Below are positions 1 to 9,199 of a stretch of 64,000 nucleotides of DNA, in pieces (within the stretch, counting starts at the first letter, position 1; the number at the start of each line of letters is the position of its first letter). The stretch is taken from NCBI GenBank assembly GCA_964545715.1, contig CAZJHX010000005.1:62001-126000 (forward strand). The letters are read 5' to 3'. This stretch comes from CAZJHX01 sp964545715. GTDB taxonomy: Bacteria; Myxococcota_A; UBA9042; GCA-2863065. A model generated the notes under the pieces. That model had not been told where the DNA came from. It was given only the letters and a program-made list of their open reading frames with translations, and did not search any database. A program made the position numbers and the translations under genes.

Positions 1-1
1 C

Positions 2-1111
2 TATCACCGCAGCATCCGCAATCTGATGGAGGCGGGCTGGCTTGCGCCGCTGCGCGGGTATCGAATCGCGACGACCGCGGACCAGCGCGGCCTCAGCGCC
101 ACGGGCCTGGACTACCGGGAGGACGAGCTGGCGGAGGCGATCGACATCGAGGACCGCAACGCCCTGGTGGCGCGCAGCATTCAGGAGCTGGCCCGCGACC
201 GGCGGACCGTCGCATTTTGTGTGACGGTGAACCACGCGCGCAACCTGACGCACGCGCTCAACCGGCTGGGTGTGCCCGCGGATCTGGTGCACGGCGAGAT
301 GAAGCGGGAGCGGCGCGAGAAGGCCCTGCGCGACTTTCGGCAGGGGCGCACGCGCGTTTTGAGCAACGTGGGCGTTCTCACCGAGGGCTTTGACGATCCC
401 GGCGTGTCGGCCATCGCGATGGCGCGCCCGACCCGCTCGGAGGGCCTGTATGCCCAGTGCATCGGCCGGGGGACCCGCCTGGCGCCCGGCAAGAAGGACT
501 GCCTGATCCTGGACTTTGTGGACCTGTCGGACCTGTCGCTGTTGAGCCTGCCGAGCTTGTTCGGCATGCCGCGCCAGGTCGACCTGAACGGCCAGGACGC
601 GGCGGAGGCGGCGGAGGTCTGGCATCAGCTGATCCTGGATCTGCCGGGCTTCGAGGTGGAGGCGGAGGCGATCACGCTGGCCGAGATCCAGGAGCGCGCC
701 GCCCACTTCGACCCGCTGACGTTAGAGGCCGACCCCGAGGTGCGCGCTATCAGCGAGCTGGATTGGCACAGCCTGGGCCGCGCCGGGCTGGTGCTGCACG
801 TCCTCAAACGCCACGAGGTCATGACGATCACGGTGCTGGCGAAAGCGGCGAGAGGCCGCCGCTGGCACGTGTTCATTGACGGAGAGCGGCAAGAGCGCTT
901 CTCCGAGGTCGAGCAGGCCGTGGAGGCCGTCGATTACGAGGTCGGTCGCATGGGTCGCGGTGTCTATCAGTCGGCGCTGCCGCAAGCCGGCTGGCGGTAT
1001 GGACCTGCGTCCCAGGCGCTACTCGCGCGCCTGCCGCGACCCGTAGAGAGGCCGCTTCGGGTCATCGATGTCTGGCGGATGTTGGCGCATGCGGAGGCAT
1101 ACGCGCGTTAG
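2..1111 (+). CDS. Superfamily II DEAD/DEAH-box helicase, C-terminal part (cut by window edge)
   Basis: This is the C-terminal half of an ATP-dependent nucleic-acid helicase. The frame is open to the first base of the window, so the P-loop and DEAH-containing domain lie outside. What remains begins with the YHRSIRNL linker. The helicase C domain follows: motif IV near TVAFCVTVNHA, motif V at LTEGFDDPGVSAI, and motif VI at QCIGRGTRLAP, which carries the arginine fingers. After that come about 200 residues of unassigned C-terminal extension. An internal ATG at 26 is not a credible start because homology continues upstream of it. The cellular role (repair, RNA metabolism or a restriction/defence helicase) cannot be told from this part alone. 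Confidence 0.85.
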   Translation, partial: YHRSIRNLMEAGWLAPLRGYRIATTADQRGLSATGLDYREDELAEAIDIEDRNALVARSIQELARDRRTVAFCVTVNHARNLTHALNRLGVPADLVHGEMKRERREKALRDFRQGRTRVLSNVGVLTEGFDDPGVSAIAMARPTRSEGLYAQCIGRGTRLAPGKKDCLILDFVDLSDLSLLSLPSLFGMPRQVDLNGQDAAEAAEVWHQLILDLPGFEVEAEAITLAEIQERAAHFDPLTLEADPEVRAISELDWHSLGRAGLVLHVLKRHEVMTITVLAKAARGRRWHVFIDGERQERFSEVEQAVEAVDYEVGRMGRGVYQSALPQAGWRYGPASQALLARLPRPVERPLRVIDVWRMLAHAEAYAR

Positions 1112-1280
1112 CTGCTTAGCCGCGGCTGTCTCCGCCAAAGCGCCAAGCGATGTCGAACATAGGCCAGGCCGCTGATCACAGCGCGACAATCGGCAGCGCC
1201 CAGCGGGGCGCGCCGTCAGCTTGTTTCCCTATGCCTACCTCGCCGAGAACCCGTAAACGCGTCGCTTGGCGAAGGCCGGA

Positions 1281-1563
1281 TCAGTCCCCCAGCCAGCGCA
1301 GGTTGAGGATCTCCACCGTGCCGGAGCCCGCGGCTGCCCCTACACCGCGGTGAAACAGCGCGACCGGCCTGAGCGGGCCGTCCACAGGCTGCCCCACCCA
1401 GACCTCGACGTCGCCGCTTTGAACCACCACATGCCCTTCGGCGTTGCGCTTCACGGTCACCGTGCCGTCAGAGACCGGATTCTCCCCCACACCCAGCGGC
1501 GCCAAGCGCCATGATGACCATCGCCAGGTACACCGGCAGCAGGCCGTGTCCAGTCGCCCCCAT
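1281..1563 (-). pseudogene. Small lipoprotein gene with an apparent one-base frameshift
   Basis: Reading from the ATG at 1563, the first 31 codons encode a clean lipoprotein leader ending in the lipobox ALGAAGC, then meet a stop at 1468. In the neighbouring frame the protein continues sensibly from GENPVSDGTVTV to the end NLRWLGD at 1281. The switch falls exactly on a run of five C (five G on the coding strand) at 1484-1488. Removing one base would give a single lipoprotein of about 93 aa. This is either a recent inactivation, a sequencing or assembly indel in a homopolymer, or a slippage site. The function of the mature part is unknown. Confidence 0.55.
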
Positions 1564-1818
1564 TTGCGTCCTCCGTCGTTCTGCCTGGATTTCAAGCTTT
1601 CGACGTCGATTGAAGTGCGCTTGCGGCCCCGCGGTCCAGTCCCCGAACGGGTGACAAGCGCCGTCGGCGGGACGCCGGCCGTGGGGTGTGCTTCCCGAAT
1701 ACTGCATGCACGGGTGACTGCGCCGCACCACGATGGGCGACGGGTGTTGCTGGTCACCCGCGCGGCTGTTCACGTTTCTTCGCGACCCGCCTGTCGACCA
1801 CTTGCGAAAACGGCGCGG

Positions 1819-2547
1819 TCAGCGCCGCGCCTTGCGAGTGGGCAGCGACAGAATCGAGCCTCCCAGATCCAGCCGTACGCCCTTTCTGCGGATGGTGCGC
1901 GACCCCACCAGAGTCGTCACTTTGAACGCCGGTCGGCGCACGTAAGTCACGGTTTCGCGGACTACGATCGCGCCTGCACGCTGCTGTAATTTGGCATCGT
2001 ACCGGGACCAGACCTTCAGCGAGCCGCCCGGCATATCGCTGTCCTTTGCGGGGCGCTGCGCTGCGATCTCCTCCACGCTGCCGTGATAGCCGGCGGCGTC
2101 TGAGTGCAGCTCGATGCTGCCACGCTCGATGAGGCGGTCTCCGGCCCGACCGAACAGAAACACGGAGTCGATGGTCTCCCCCATATGCGACGACGTGTGG
2201 AAGACGGCGACCATGCCCAGCGCCCGGTCGAAGCGGATGGCGCTCGCGTCCCGCTCTCCACCCAGGCTGAACCAGTCCGCATGGTCGCGCAAATGGCCGC
2301 CGATGGGGCCGTGCTGAGAGCGCGCTACGACCGCTTTGGTGGTCGGGTTCAGCAGCTGCAGTTCGAAGCCGTGTTTGTACAGCGGTGGCACCTTGACCAA
2401 AGCAGCGATGTATTGAACGCCGTCCAAGACCACGTGTTGGCGCTCATAGTCGTCGACGCTATTGTCTTCCTCACACTGTGCGCGTGCAGGCTGCACGGTG
2501 ACCGCGGTGAAAAGTATGCACGTCGAGATCAGTATGAAGACCCTCAT
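1819..2547 (-). CDS. Secreted protein of unknown function
   Basis: The protein has 242 aa. The start at 2547 is chosen because it opens a textbook signal peptide (MRVFILISTCILFTA, cleavage after QPARAQ); the frame is open far upstream but that stretch is arginine-rich and non-coding in character. The mature protein contains a repeat-free beta-rich region with phrases such as VFLFGRAGDRLIERGSIEL, which looks like a reporter-type or binding fold, and no catalytic motif was recognised. It is expected in the periplasm or outside the cell. It stands alone between a truncated kinase gene upstream and a frameshifted lipoprotein gene downstream, all on the same strand. Confidence 0.7.
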   Translation of the reverse strand: MRVFILISTCILFTAVTVQPARAQCEEDNSVDDYERQHVVLDGVQYIAALVKVPPLYKHGFELQLLNPTTKAVVARSQHGPIGGHLRDHADWFSLGGERDASAIRFDRALGMVAVFHTSSHMGETIDSVFLFGRAGDRLIERGSIELHSDAAGYHGSVEEIAAQRPAKDSDMPGGSLKVWSRYDAKLQQRAGAIVVRETVTYVRRPAFKVTTLVGSRTIRRKGVRLDLGGSILSLPTRKARR

Positions 2548-2639
2548 ACCTTGTTTAGAATCGTCCAGTGTGGCCTGTGTCAAGAACCCGTCCGCGATGC
2601 CCTGGCGTGCTCCACGGATAGTCGCGGACCACGGGCGAC

Positions 2640-3068
2640 TCAATCCGACGGTCCGACCACGCGCTCGAGGAACGCCCCGATGTCCTCGCCAAAGGTGTAG
2701 GGCACCCGCACCACGTTGCGAGCGCCGAGCATCGCGTAGGCGCCTTCGACCTGAGTCTGGATTCGCAGGGCATGGATCGGGTCGTCGTTGCGACCGTCCG
2801 CGGGGGCGATCTCGGAGCGCCATGGCAGGACGATCAGGTGGTCGTAGACGGCCATGTGCTCCGTGAGGAGATCGAGCAGCTCGTAGGTCTTGCTCGGGTA
2901 TTCCAGGCTCGCCTGGTTTAGCATCCAGTAGGCGAAGAAGTCGGCGACCGTCTTGTCCGAGACGAAGCTCGGGTGGTCCTTCTCTTCTCGGATCTTGATG
3001 TTGAAGATCCGCATTCGGATCTTGCGACGCTCCACCGGGTCGTTGATGCCCCGCCAGCTGGTGCGTCC
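2640..3068 (-). pseudogene. AAA/NadR-type P-loop kinase, N-terminally truncated remnant
   Basis: The conserved part resembles the C-terminal two thirds of small P-loop kinase-like ATPases (AAA_28/NadR-like): FVSDKTVADFFAYWM occupies the place of the usual SDRS/T-x-D-x-x-AY motif, followed by YDHLIVLPW and a final R-x-x-D-D-P helix. No GxxGxGKST P-loop can be found in any frame upstream before the stop of the preceding gene at 3175. The only ATG in frame after that stop is at 3014, inside the conserved region. The simplest reading is a gene that lost its ATP-binding N terminus and is no longer an active kinase. A divergent, still-translated 124-aa product from 3014 is possible. Confidence 0.5.
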
Positions 3069-3174
3069 CTTCTCCCGCAGGTGCGGGCCTGTCGCGTTCG
3101 GACCGCTGAGGAGCGAGCCGAGCGCTTGGCGCGACGATAGCGATGGGGGAGCCGCGGCGTTGCTGCCGACAGCC

Positions 3175-4125
3175 CTACTTGAATTCGGGCAGTCCCGCGT
3201 CGACCCACGCTTGTACGGTGGCCTGCTCGTCGGCCGTAAGGCAGCCGTCACTGTTTTCCGCATCCTGGTCGGGGTCGCCGGTGCACTGGGTCCCCAGCGG
3301 CATGGACCCATTCTTGATGCGGAGGATGGCGCACTCGGCCACGTTGGCGGCCCCGGCGCACGCCGGGCCACTGGTTGGCTTGCCGGCGTGCTCGAAGTTG
3401 CTGGCCACATTGTGTCCTCCCAACCCAGAGGTGGTGTGGCAGCTATCGCAGTACTTCGCCAGGATGGGCTGGACGTCATCGTCGTAGGTGGGGCCGCCGC
3501 CGTCGCCGCCACCGGTATCCGTCGAATCGTCGCAATCGGCGGTCAGCAGACACTGACCCTGGGTGGCGCCGGTACTCTTGAAGGAGCCGCTGATCTTGTA
3601 GTCGTCAAAGACCACTTTGAGTCCCTGGGTGAGGCGGAGCTTGCCGGAGAGCACGAGCTCGCCCTCCAGCGTTGCGCTCTGTGCATCGTGGGCGGGAGCT
3701 TCCATGGCCACGATCGTCGCCGCCATCGTGCCGCTGTCTTCCAGCTCAAACGAGGTCTCCTCGTCGTTTGACCAGCCCGGGCAGAAGCTGTCGGCCGTGA
3801 TCACAGCGCTGTTCAGGGCTACTTGAGAACAGGAGCTCTGGTTTTGAAAGTTCAGCGTGAAGGAGCAGCCCTCGCCGCCGGCGGCCAGGCGCAGGCTGAC
3901 TCCGGTGAGGCATCCACCATCCTCCGGATCGACGTCGATCCGATGGGTCAGGCTGACGACCGCGGACGACGTCGTGAAGTCGATAGTCGGGCCCACCCAG
4001 CCGGTGACTACCACCGGAATGGCGCTCGGCGTGTCGCTGCCACCGCCAGATCGGCTTTGGCCCGGCGCTCCGCACCCGCACAGCACCGTGGCCAGCCCCA
4101 GAACGTACATGGTCATGGCTTGCAT
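3175..4125 (-). CDS. Outer-surface lipoprotein with C-terminal cytochrome c-like heme site
   Basis: This 316-aa protein starts at 4125, where GGGGAGG sits six bases upstream of ATG. It has a lipoprotein leader (YVLGLATVLCGCG). The first 190 residues of the mature part are beta-rich with paired cysteines and no recognised domain. A Gly/Asp linker leads into YDDDVQPILAKYCDSCH, a single CxxCH heme-binding motif of the type found in planctomycete/myxobacterial cytochrome domains, ending in VQAWVDAGLP. It is likely a membrane-anchored, periplasm-facing or surface electron carrier. Similar CxxCH lipoproteins recur in this window (32293, 21726, 61062). Confidence 0.75.
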   Translation of the reverse strand: MQAMTMYVLGLATVLCGCGAPGQSRSGGGSDTPSAIPVVVTGWVGPTIDFTTSSAVVSLTHRIDVDPEDGGCLTGVSLRLAAGGEGCSFTLNFQNQSSCSQVALNSAVITADSFCPGWSNDEETSFELEDSGTMAATIVAMEAPAHDAQSATLEGELVLSGKLRLTQGLKVVFDDYKISGSFKSTGATQGQCLLTADCDDSTDTGGGDGGGPTYDDDVQPILAKYCDSCHTTSGLGGHNVASNFEHAGKPTSGPACAGAANVAECAILRIKNGSMPLGTQCTGDPDQDAENSDGCLTADEQATVQAWVDAGLPEFK

Positions 4126-4255
4126 ACATCCTCCCCGAGGTCGACCATTCGCAAAGGAGCGGGCCGGTCCGCACCGTCGCGATTCCACGAGCGAACAGCG
4201 TCATTCTAGTCCAGGAAGCCATCGCTGTCGTGGTCTCGGGGCCTGCTCTGGGCGG

Positions 4256-4513
4256 TCAGGCGTTTACAACGCGCTCTTCGTTCCGGGCCTGCGCGTTCTC
4301 AAGCGACGCGTTCAGACCGTCGACGATGGCTCCGGCTCTCGGCTCGGCGGGCGCCTGCGCGGCGTCGGTGGCCATGGGGGCGACCTTCGCAAGCAGGCCG
4401 ACCTTCTCCAGGACCATCAGGAACCCGACGAACATGCCCATCGCAAGCAGGATCAGGCCGGGGGCGAAGATCAGAATGCTGAGTGCAAGCTTAGTCGTGT
4501 ATGCAGCGTCCAT
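4256..4513 (-). CDS. Small single-pass membrane protein, unknown function
   Basis: The protein has 85 aa. The start at 4513 is preferred over one 48 bases upstream because GAGGAG lies just before it. One strongly hydrophobic segment (about residues 8-35, LALSILIFAPGLILLAMGMF) is followed by a short Ala/Pro-rich cytoplasmic or periplasmic tail ending in NEERVVNA. No family was recognised. It stands alone, with about 200 bp of gene-free sequence upstream in which no clear promoter was found. Confidence 0.55.
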   Translation of the reverse strand: MDAAYTTKLALSILIFAPGLILLAMGMFVGFLMVLEKVGLLAKVAPMATDAAQAPAEPRAGAIVDGLNASLENAQARNEERVVNA

Positions 4514-4710
4514 TTCGAGCTCCTCGGAGGCTTTCAGGGCGCGGCGTGCGGCCTCTCGCAACCTCCACCTGCAGTATGGGGGAGGGGAGCCGGTTACAGT
4601 ATCGCTTCAGCGAACCATTCTTCGCGCGACTACGCACCAATTGACGGTGGTGGGGCGGTACCATTGGGTATGGTGTGTTCGCACCAGGTGATGGCTGGCG
4701 ACACGGCCTC

Positions 4711-7059
4711 TCAGCGGTCGGAGGTCGCCCCCCACGTGGATGGCTCCGGGCCCATTGTCAGCCGCAGCACCCCACCCGCCGCGATCTCGTCGTGTGCGAT
4801 CCAGGCGCGCTTCAGCGGCGTCCCGTTGAGCTCGGCCGCCTGTATGTAGACGTTGGTCGCGCTGTTGCCCACGGCCTCGATCACGAACGTCCCGCCGTCG
4901 TAATGCTGAGGATGCAGGTGCACCGTGGCTCGGTCGACCAGCGGGCTGCCCAGCTCGTAGACAGGTGAGCCCGGCGCCAACGGATAGAGCCCCAGCGCGC
5001 TCAGCACGAACCAGGCCGACATCGAGCCGGCGTCGTCGTTGCCGGGTAGCCCGCCGGCCTCCACGGTGAAGTGCTCATCCATGATCGCGCGCACGCGCTG
5101 CTGCGCCTGTGCGGGAGCGCCCGCCCGGTTGTACAACCACGGAATGTGGAAACTCGGCTGATTGGAGGGGTCGTAGTGGCCGCCGTCGAAGAACGCGTCG
5201 AGTCGCTCGACAAAGGCCGCGTCGCCGCCCATGAGCTCGATCATGGCGCCGACATCGTGCGGCACGAAAAACGAGTAGATCCAGCTTGTCGCCTCGCAAA
5301 AGTCGTTGTCGTCGTTGCCATCGCTCGGGTCAAACGGCTCCTTCCAGGCGCCGTCCATGGTGCGCGGCCGCATGAAGCCGGTCTGTGGGTCCCAGTGAGC
5401 TTTCCACGCCCCCGCGCGCTCGTCGAAGCCGGCCCCGTCGTCCGCCCGGCCCAGCGCGTCGGCCAGGCGGGCGGTCGTCCAGTCGTTATACGCGTACTCC
5501 AGCGTCATGGAGACCGATTGCGTCGAGTCGCATTCGCTCGGGACATATCCCAGCTCGATGTAGGTGGCCGTCGTGCCCAGATTGAGATACCCGCACAGGC
5601 CCCAGTCGCCCTCGACGCTGGTGTCCTGCATGCCGGCCTTCTCGACAGCCGCCCATGCCAGGTTCGGGTCGAAGTCCAGCAGGCCCTTGGCCGCCGCGTC
5701 AGCGATGATCGGCACCGCGTGATTACCGATCATGACGCGCGAGTAGCCGCTGGCTGTCCAGGTGCATTTGGGCAGCCACCCGCCCTGCTCATAGACGTGC
5801 AGCATGGACCAGATCACGTCACCGCGCGTCTCCGGCTCCAGCAGCGTGGCCAGCGGGTGGCTGGTGCGAAACGTGTCCCACATGCACCAGTCGTCGGTGT
5901 AGAAGCGGCGCTCACCCGCCTCGAACACCTCGTGCTCACCGCCGGCCGCGCTGGCAAACCGCCCGCCGCTCTCCGTGTGGTCTGCCGGCTGCAGCATGGT
6001 GTGGTACAGCGCCGTGTAAAAGCGCGTGAGGAGCGTGTCACTGCCGTCGATCTGCACCCGGTTCAGGCGCGTATTCCAGGCGGCGGCCGCGGCGTTGGCG
6101 ACGTCCTCGAACGTGACGCCGGCCACTTCGCTCTGCAGGTTTGTCGTCGCCTGGTCAGCGTCCACAAACGAGATGCCCACGCGTGCGGTGAGTGGGCCGT
6201 CCCCGTCGAAAACCAGTCCCACCCCCAGCCGATTGCCCGTCGCCTCCCCGGAGGCGTCGAGCGTCTTCGTGTCCTGAAAGAACCCGGAGCTCGCAATGGG
6301 CTGGTCCAATGTCATCCGGAACCAGACGGTCACCTCGCCGGTGGGTCGCTCCGGGCCCAGCGTCAGCTTCAGCAGCGGGTGCACGTTCCACGTGCCGTAC
6401 CCGGCCACGGTCGTGCTGTCGACGATCTCGATGTGCCCATCGATCGGCTCCCCGTTGGAGTGGCCCAGATCCAGGATAACCCGGCGCAGCGCGCCCGCGG
6501 GCCACGTGTACTCGTGCACCGCGGCGTGGGCGCTCGCCGTCAGCCGGATCGCCACGCCGTCGTCCAATACCACCGAGTAACGCCCCGGTGATGCGTGCTC
6601 CGCCTCGTGCCCGAACGGCGCCGCCCAGTCCTGAATGTCGATCGCGTCGGCGTCGCTTGTCGGCATCAGCAGCACCTGACTGTAGCCGTTGAGCGACCCG
6701 CCGGGGCCCTCCAGATGGGTATGCGTGAAGCCTTCGATTCGGGGGTCTGACCACTCGTAGGCGTCGATTCCGCCGTGCTCCTCGTCCGTGTCCGGGCTCG
6801 CGCGCACCATGCCGTGTGGCACGACGGCGCCCGGGATCACGTTTCCGGGTCCATCGGTGCCGATCATGGGGTCGACAAAGCGAACCAGGTCCCGCTCCGG
6901 CACCTCCCACGGCGGCGTCACAGCGGGCCCGTTATCAGCCGGCGGGGCGGCGTCCACCGTGCCCGCGTCCTGGGTGGGCGGGGGCTCGCTCGGGCTCTCC
7001 TGGCTGCACCCAGAGCACATCAGCACCAGCCACACCGCTGCGACGACGAGTCGGATCAT
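4711..7059 (-). CDS. Glycoside hydrolase family 92 alpha-mannosidase, lipoprotein
   Basis: This 782-aa protein has an N-terminal lipobox (VLMCSGC), so it is anchored in the membrane, probably facing outwards. After a Pro/Asp linker, the GH92 module starts at RFVDPMIGTDGPGNVIPGA and runs to the C terminus. Family hallmarks are TGD-free but clear: FTHTHLEGPG, WCMWDTFRTSHP, EATSWIYSFFVPHDV, and GNDDAGSMSAWFVLSALG. GH92 enzymes are Ca-dependent exo-acting alpha-mannosidases that trim mannose from glycans. Length is normal for the family. No other carbohydrate-use gene is adjacent, so it probably serves scavenging or predation rather than a dedicated polysaccharide locus. Confidence 0.92.
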   Translation of the reverse strand: MIRLVVAAVWLVLMCSGCSQESPSEPPPTQDAGTVDAAPPADNGPAVTPPWEVPERDLVRFVDPMIGTDGPGNVIPGAVVPHGMVRASPDTDEEHGGIDAYEWSDPRIEGFTHTHLEGPGGSLNGYSQVLLMPTSDADAIDIQDWAAPFGHEAEHASPGRYSVVLDDGVAIRLTASAHAAVHEYTWPAGALRRVILDLGHSNGEPIDGHIEIVDSTTVAGYGTWNVHPLLKLTLGPERPTGEVTVWFRMTLDQPIASSGFFQDTKTLDASGEATGNRLGVGLVFDGDGPLTARVGISFVDADQATTNLQSEVAGVTFEDVANAAAAAWNTRLNRVQIDGSDTLLTRFYTALYHTMLQPADHTESGGRFASAAGGEHEVFEAGERRFYTDDWCMWDTFRTSHPLATLLEPETRGDVIWSMLHVYEQGGWLPKCTWTASGYSRVMIGNHAVPIIADAAAKGLLDFDPNLAWAAVEKAGMQDTSVEGDWGLCGYLNLGTTATYIELGYVPSECDSTQSVSMTLEYAYNDWTTARLADALGRADDGAGFDERAGAWKAHWDPQTGFMRPRTMDGAWKEPFDPSDGNDDNDFCEATSWIYSFFVPHDVGAMIELMGGDAAFVERLDAFFDGGHYDPSNQPSFHIPWLYNRAGAPAQAQQRVRAIMDEHFTVEAGGLPGNDDAGSMSAWFVLSALGLYPLAPGSPVYELGSPLVDRATVHLHPQHYDGGTFVIEAVGNSATNVYIQAAELNGTPLKRAWIAHDEIAAGGVLRLTMGPEPSTWGATSDR

Positions 7060-7201
7060 GCTTGTGAGGCTGCCATGACGGCTCCCCAATGGCCATGGTT
7101 CCATCTCTCGGCACGGCACGGCGGCACGCTGTAACAAGACACGTGAGATCGTTTTCGGAGTTGGCTCGTGTACTCAGGGGTGGATCGGATGGAGCCCCAC
7201 C

Positions 7202-7702
7202 ATGACTATCGCCAAGCTCATATTCACATTTCTCGGTCTGATCACCGTCGCCGGTGCCCCGCCTCAACCCGCGCCCGGGCCGGTTGGTCTCGTCCTGGAG
7301 CCAACCACCGTCGTCTCGAAGCAGACCGCCACCATCGTGCTGCGCAATATGGGGCCAAAGGAGTACCGCTACTACTTTGAGGGGGGCAGCAACGGCTGTG
7401 CTCTCCCCATTTACGACATCATGGTGCACACCGCCGACGGGCGCACGCTGACCGACCGATACGACGGTCCGGGGCGGGGGTGCACCATGGCCATCGTGCC
7501 GCCGCGTTGGGTGATTCTGAAGCCCGGCGAGACGATGCGCTTTCAGCTGAACACCGCGCAGTACTTTTATGAGTGGGGGTCGTTCTTCCGCGACCCGAGC
7601 AATCGGCGCCCCAAGACCCACCTGCTGCCTGTCGGTACGCACACGGTGACGGTCAGCGGCGGCGGGATCAGCGTCTCCGCCAAGCTCATCGTGACGAAGT
7701 GA
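7202..7702 (+). CDS. Secreted small beta-sandwich protein, unknown function
   Basis: The product is 166 aa with an N-terminal hydrophobic signal (KLIFTFLGLITVAGAP). The mature region reads like an Ig-like or proteinase-inhibitor-like beta sandwich: VGLVLEPTTVVSKQTATIVL, a Cys pair (NGCALP and GRGCTM), PPRWVILKPGETMRFQL, and a closing HTVTVSGGGISVSAKL strand pair. No enzyme motif is visible. It diverges from the GH92 gene across about 140 bp. Its stop is followed in the same frame by remnants of a MORN-like gene. Confidence 0.65.
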   Translation: MTIAKLIFTFLGLITVAGAPPQPAPGPVGLVLEPTTVVSKQTATIVLRNMGPKEYRYYFEGGSNGCALPIYDIMVHTADGRTLTDRYDGPGRGCTMAIVPPRWVILKPGETMRFQLNTAQYFYEWGSFFRDPSNRRPKTHLLPVGTHTVTVSGGGISVSAKLIVTK

Positions 7703-7715
7703 CCGGAGGCCCTAC

Positions 7716-7960
7716 ATGAGTCTCCGCGCATACATCGTCAGCGCCTCCAGGGGTATTATCGCGACGAGCAGCTCTCGGGCTGGGTTACGCGCTGGTACCG
7801 AAACGGGCAGCGGCGTTTCCAGCGGCATTCTTGCAACGGCGCCGCACTGCTCTATGGCGCCAACCCCACCGTAGTGCTGCTATTTCGCGGTCGATACAAG
7901 CGCCTAGACACATCGCGGGCGCACATGACAGTTGTGGTTATCCGGGTTGCTCACAAGTAA
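7716..7960 (+). pseudogene. Decayed MORN_2/YwqK-like fragment
   Basis: The 370-bp stretch after 7702 has no intact gene. An ATG at 7716 with a GGAGG upstream opens only a 52-codon frame. In a different frame, open from 7703 to a TAA at 7958-7960, the stretch GYYRDEQLSGWVTRWYRNGQ has the G-x-Y-x-x-G/E-x-x-x-G-x-W-x-x-W-Y-x-N-G-Q spacing of MORN_2 repeats, and the frame ends FRGRYKRLDTSRAHM...RVAHK. This suggests a frameshifted remnant of a MORN_2 (YwqK-like) gene. Nothing else was seen between 7961 and 8072. Confidence 0.35.
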
Positions 7961-8072
7961 GCTGAATACAAGAGGAAAACCGACCACGCTCATCGAGCCC
8001 GGCCCGCGCGCTCTCCATTCAACTGACATTCGTGGACTAGACCGAAACGCAGGCTGATGCGTCACACCCGCT

Positions 8073-9092
8073 ATGCGAATGCACTACCCGCTACTCATCT
8101 GCTGTGCCCTGCTCACCGGAGCGCCGCAGCTCGCCCAGGCCCAGGCCCCTGACATCGCCGACTTGATCGAGATCCGGGCATCTCCCGAGGTACGCCTCCC
8201 TGCCGAAACACGGGGCTACCGCGTCGGAGAGACCTTCGCCACGCTGCTGGTGCTCCCCAGGCCAATGCTGTTCCAAAAGCCCGTGGAGGGACGTCTCGAG
8301 CTCACCCGGCCCGACGGAAGCACTGTCGTCTTGCATCGGGGACGGCTGATCTGGTCGCCCATGGCGGTGGCGGCCAGCTGCCGGCGGGACATGCCGTTCT
8401 CGCGTGGGCCGCGGTTCGGCGAGCTGGCGCCATGTACACCCGCCCCCGCCCTCATGGACCGGATGTGGCTGCCCACCGACACAGTGCGACGCGACATCGA
8501 GCACATGCCGTTCACGATGGCCGGTAAGTACACCGTCCGCGTTCACGTGATGGGTGGCGCCGCGTCTCGTCCGCTGACGCTGCATGTCATCGACGAAGAC
8601 TGGCCGGCGCCCCCTGTCTCGGCGCTGAAGCTAGACCAGCGCGTCCGCCGGTCGCCGCGCGTGGTACCACCGATCATGGAGCGGGGGGAGCCGCGACTCT
8701 CAGTCGCGGTCGACATCTACGACGTACCCAGAGCCCCCGGCGTGCGCGTGAGCGTGACGGATCCCATCCCAGCACACCGCTGGCAGACGGCATACAAGCG
8801 CCTATGCCACAAGCGGGGCGCGGTCGCGGTGGAGCGTTTCGGGTATCGGTTCATCGAGGCGCTTCATCGCCGCGAATATAAATGGTGCTGGGGACACGGC
8901 AGCCGAATCGTGACGGTCGATGCCACGCGACGACATCTCGACGGCCCGCTGCTCAACGCGGTGGTGGTTGCGCTCCAGCAGGTGCTGGCGGGCAAGCCGC
9001 CTAAGGGGACGCCCATCTCGTGGAACACGAGGCGGGGACGTCGCAAACACTCTCGCCGGATGCGGTCGTGGCGTGGAAAGCGGGGCCGCTAA
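8073..9092 (+). CDS. Secreted protein of unknown function
   Basis: The protein has 339 aa with a signal peptide (MRMHYPLLICCALLTGAPQL, cleavage near AQAQA). Residues 30-180 form a beta-rich region (VEGRLELTRPDGSTVVL, GKYTVRVHVMGG) typical of a CARDB/macroglobulin-like fold. The C-terminal part is unusually basic, ending in a run of Arg, Lys and Ser (RRGRRKHSRRMRSWRGKR), which may bind acidic polymers or simply be poorly constrained. No family was recognised. It precedes the acyl-CoA synthetase gene by 107 bp on the same strand. Confidence 0.6.
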   Translation: MRMHYPLLICCALLTGAPQLAQAQAPDIADLIEIRASPEVRLPAETRGYRVGETFATLLVLPRPMLFQKPVEGRLELTRPDGSTVVLHRGRLIWSPMAVAASCRRDMPFSRGPRFGELAPCTPAPALMDRMWLPTDTVRRDIEHMPFTMAGKYTVRVHVMGGAASRPLTLHVIDEDWPAPPVSALKLDQRVRRSPRVVPPIMERGEPRLSVAVDIYDVPRAPGVRVSVTDPIPAHRWQTAYKRLCHKRGAVAVERFGYRFIEALHRREYKWCWGHGSRIVTVDATRRHLDGPLLNAVVVALQQVLAGKPPKGTPISWNTRRGRRKHSRRMRSWRGKRGR

Positions 9093-9199
9093 CGCTCACC
9101 CCATTCGACCAACCACTCTCGACGGCCGTTGCGCGCGTGGGGGCGTTCGACATAGCGTGGCGGCATGAGCTGTCACCATGAGCGTCAAAGGAGCGTACT

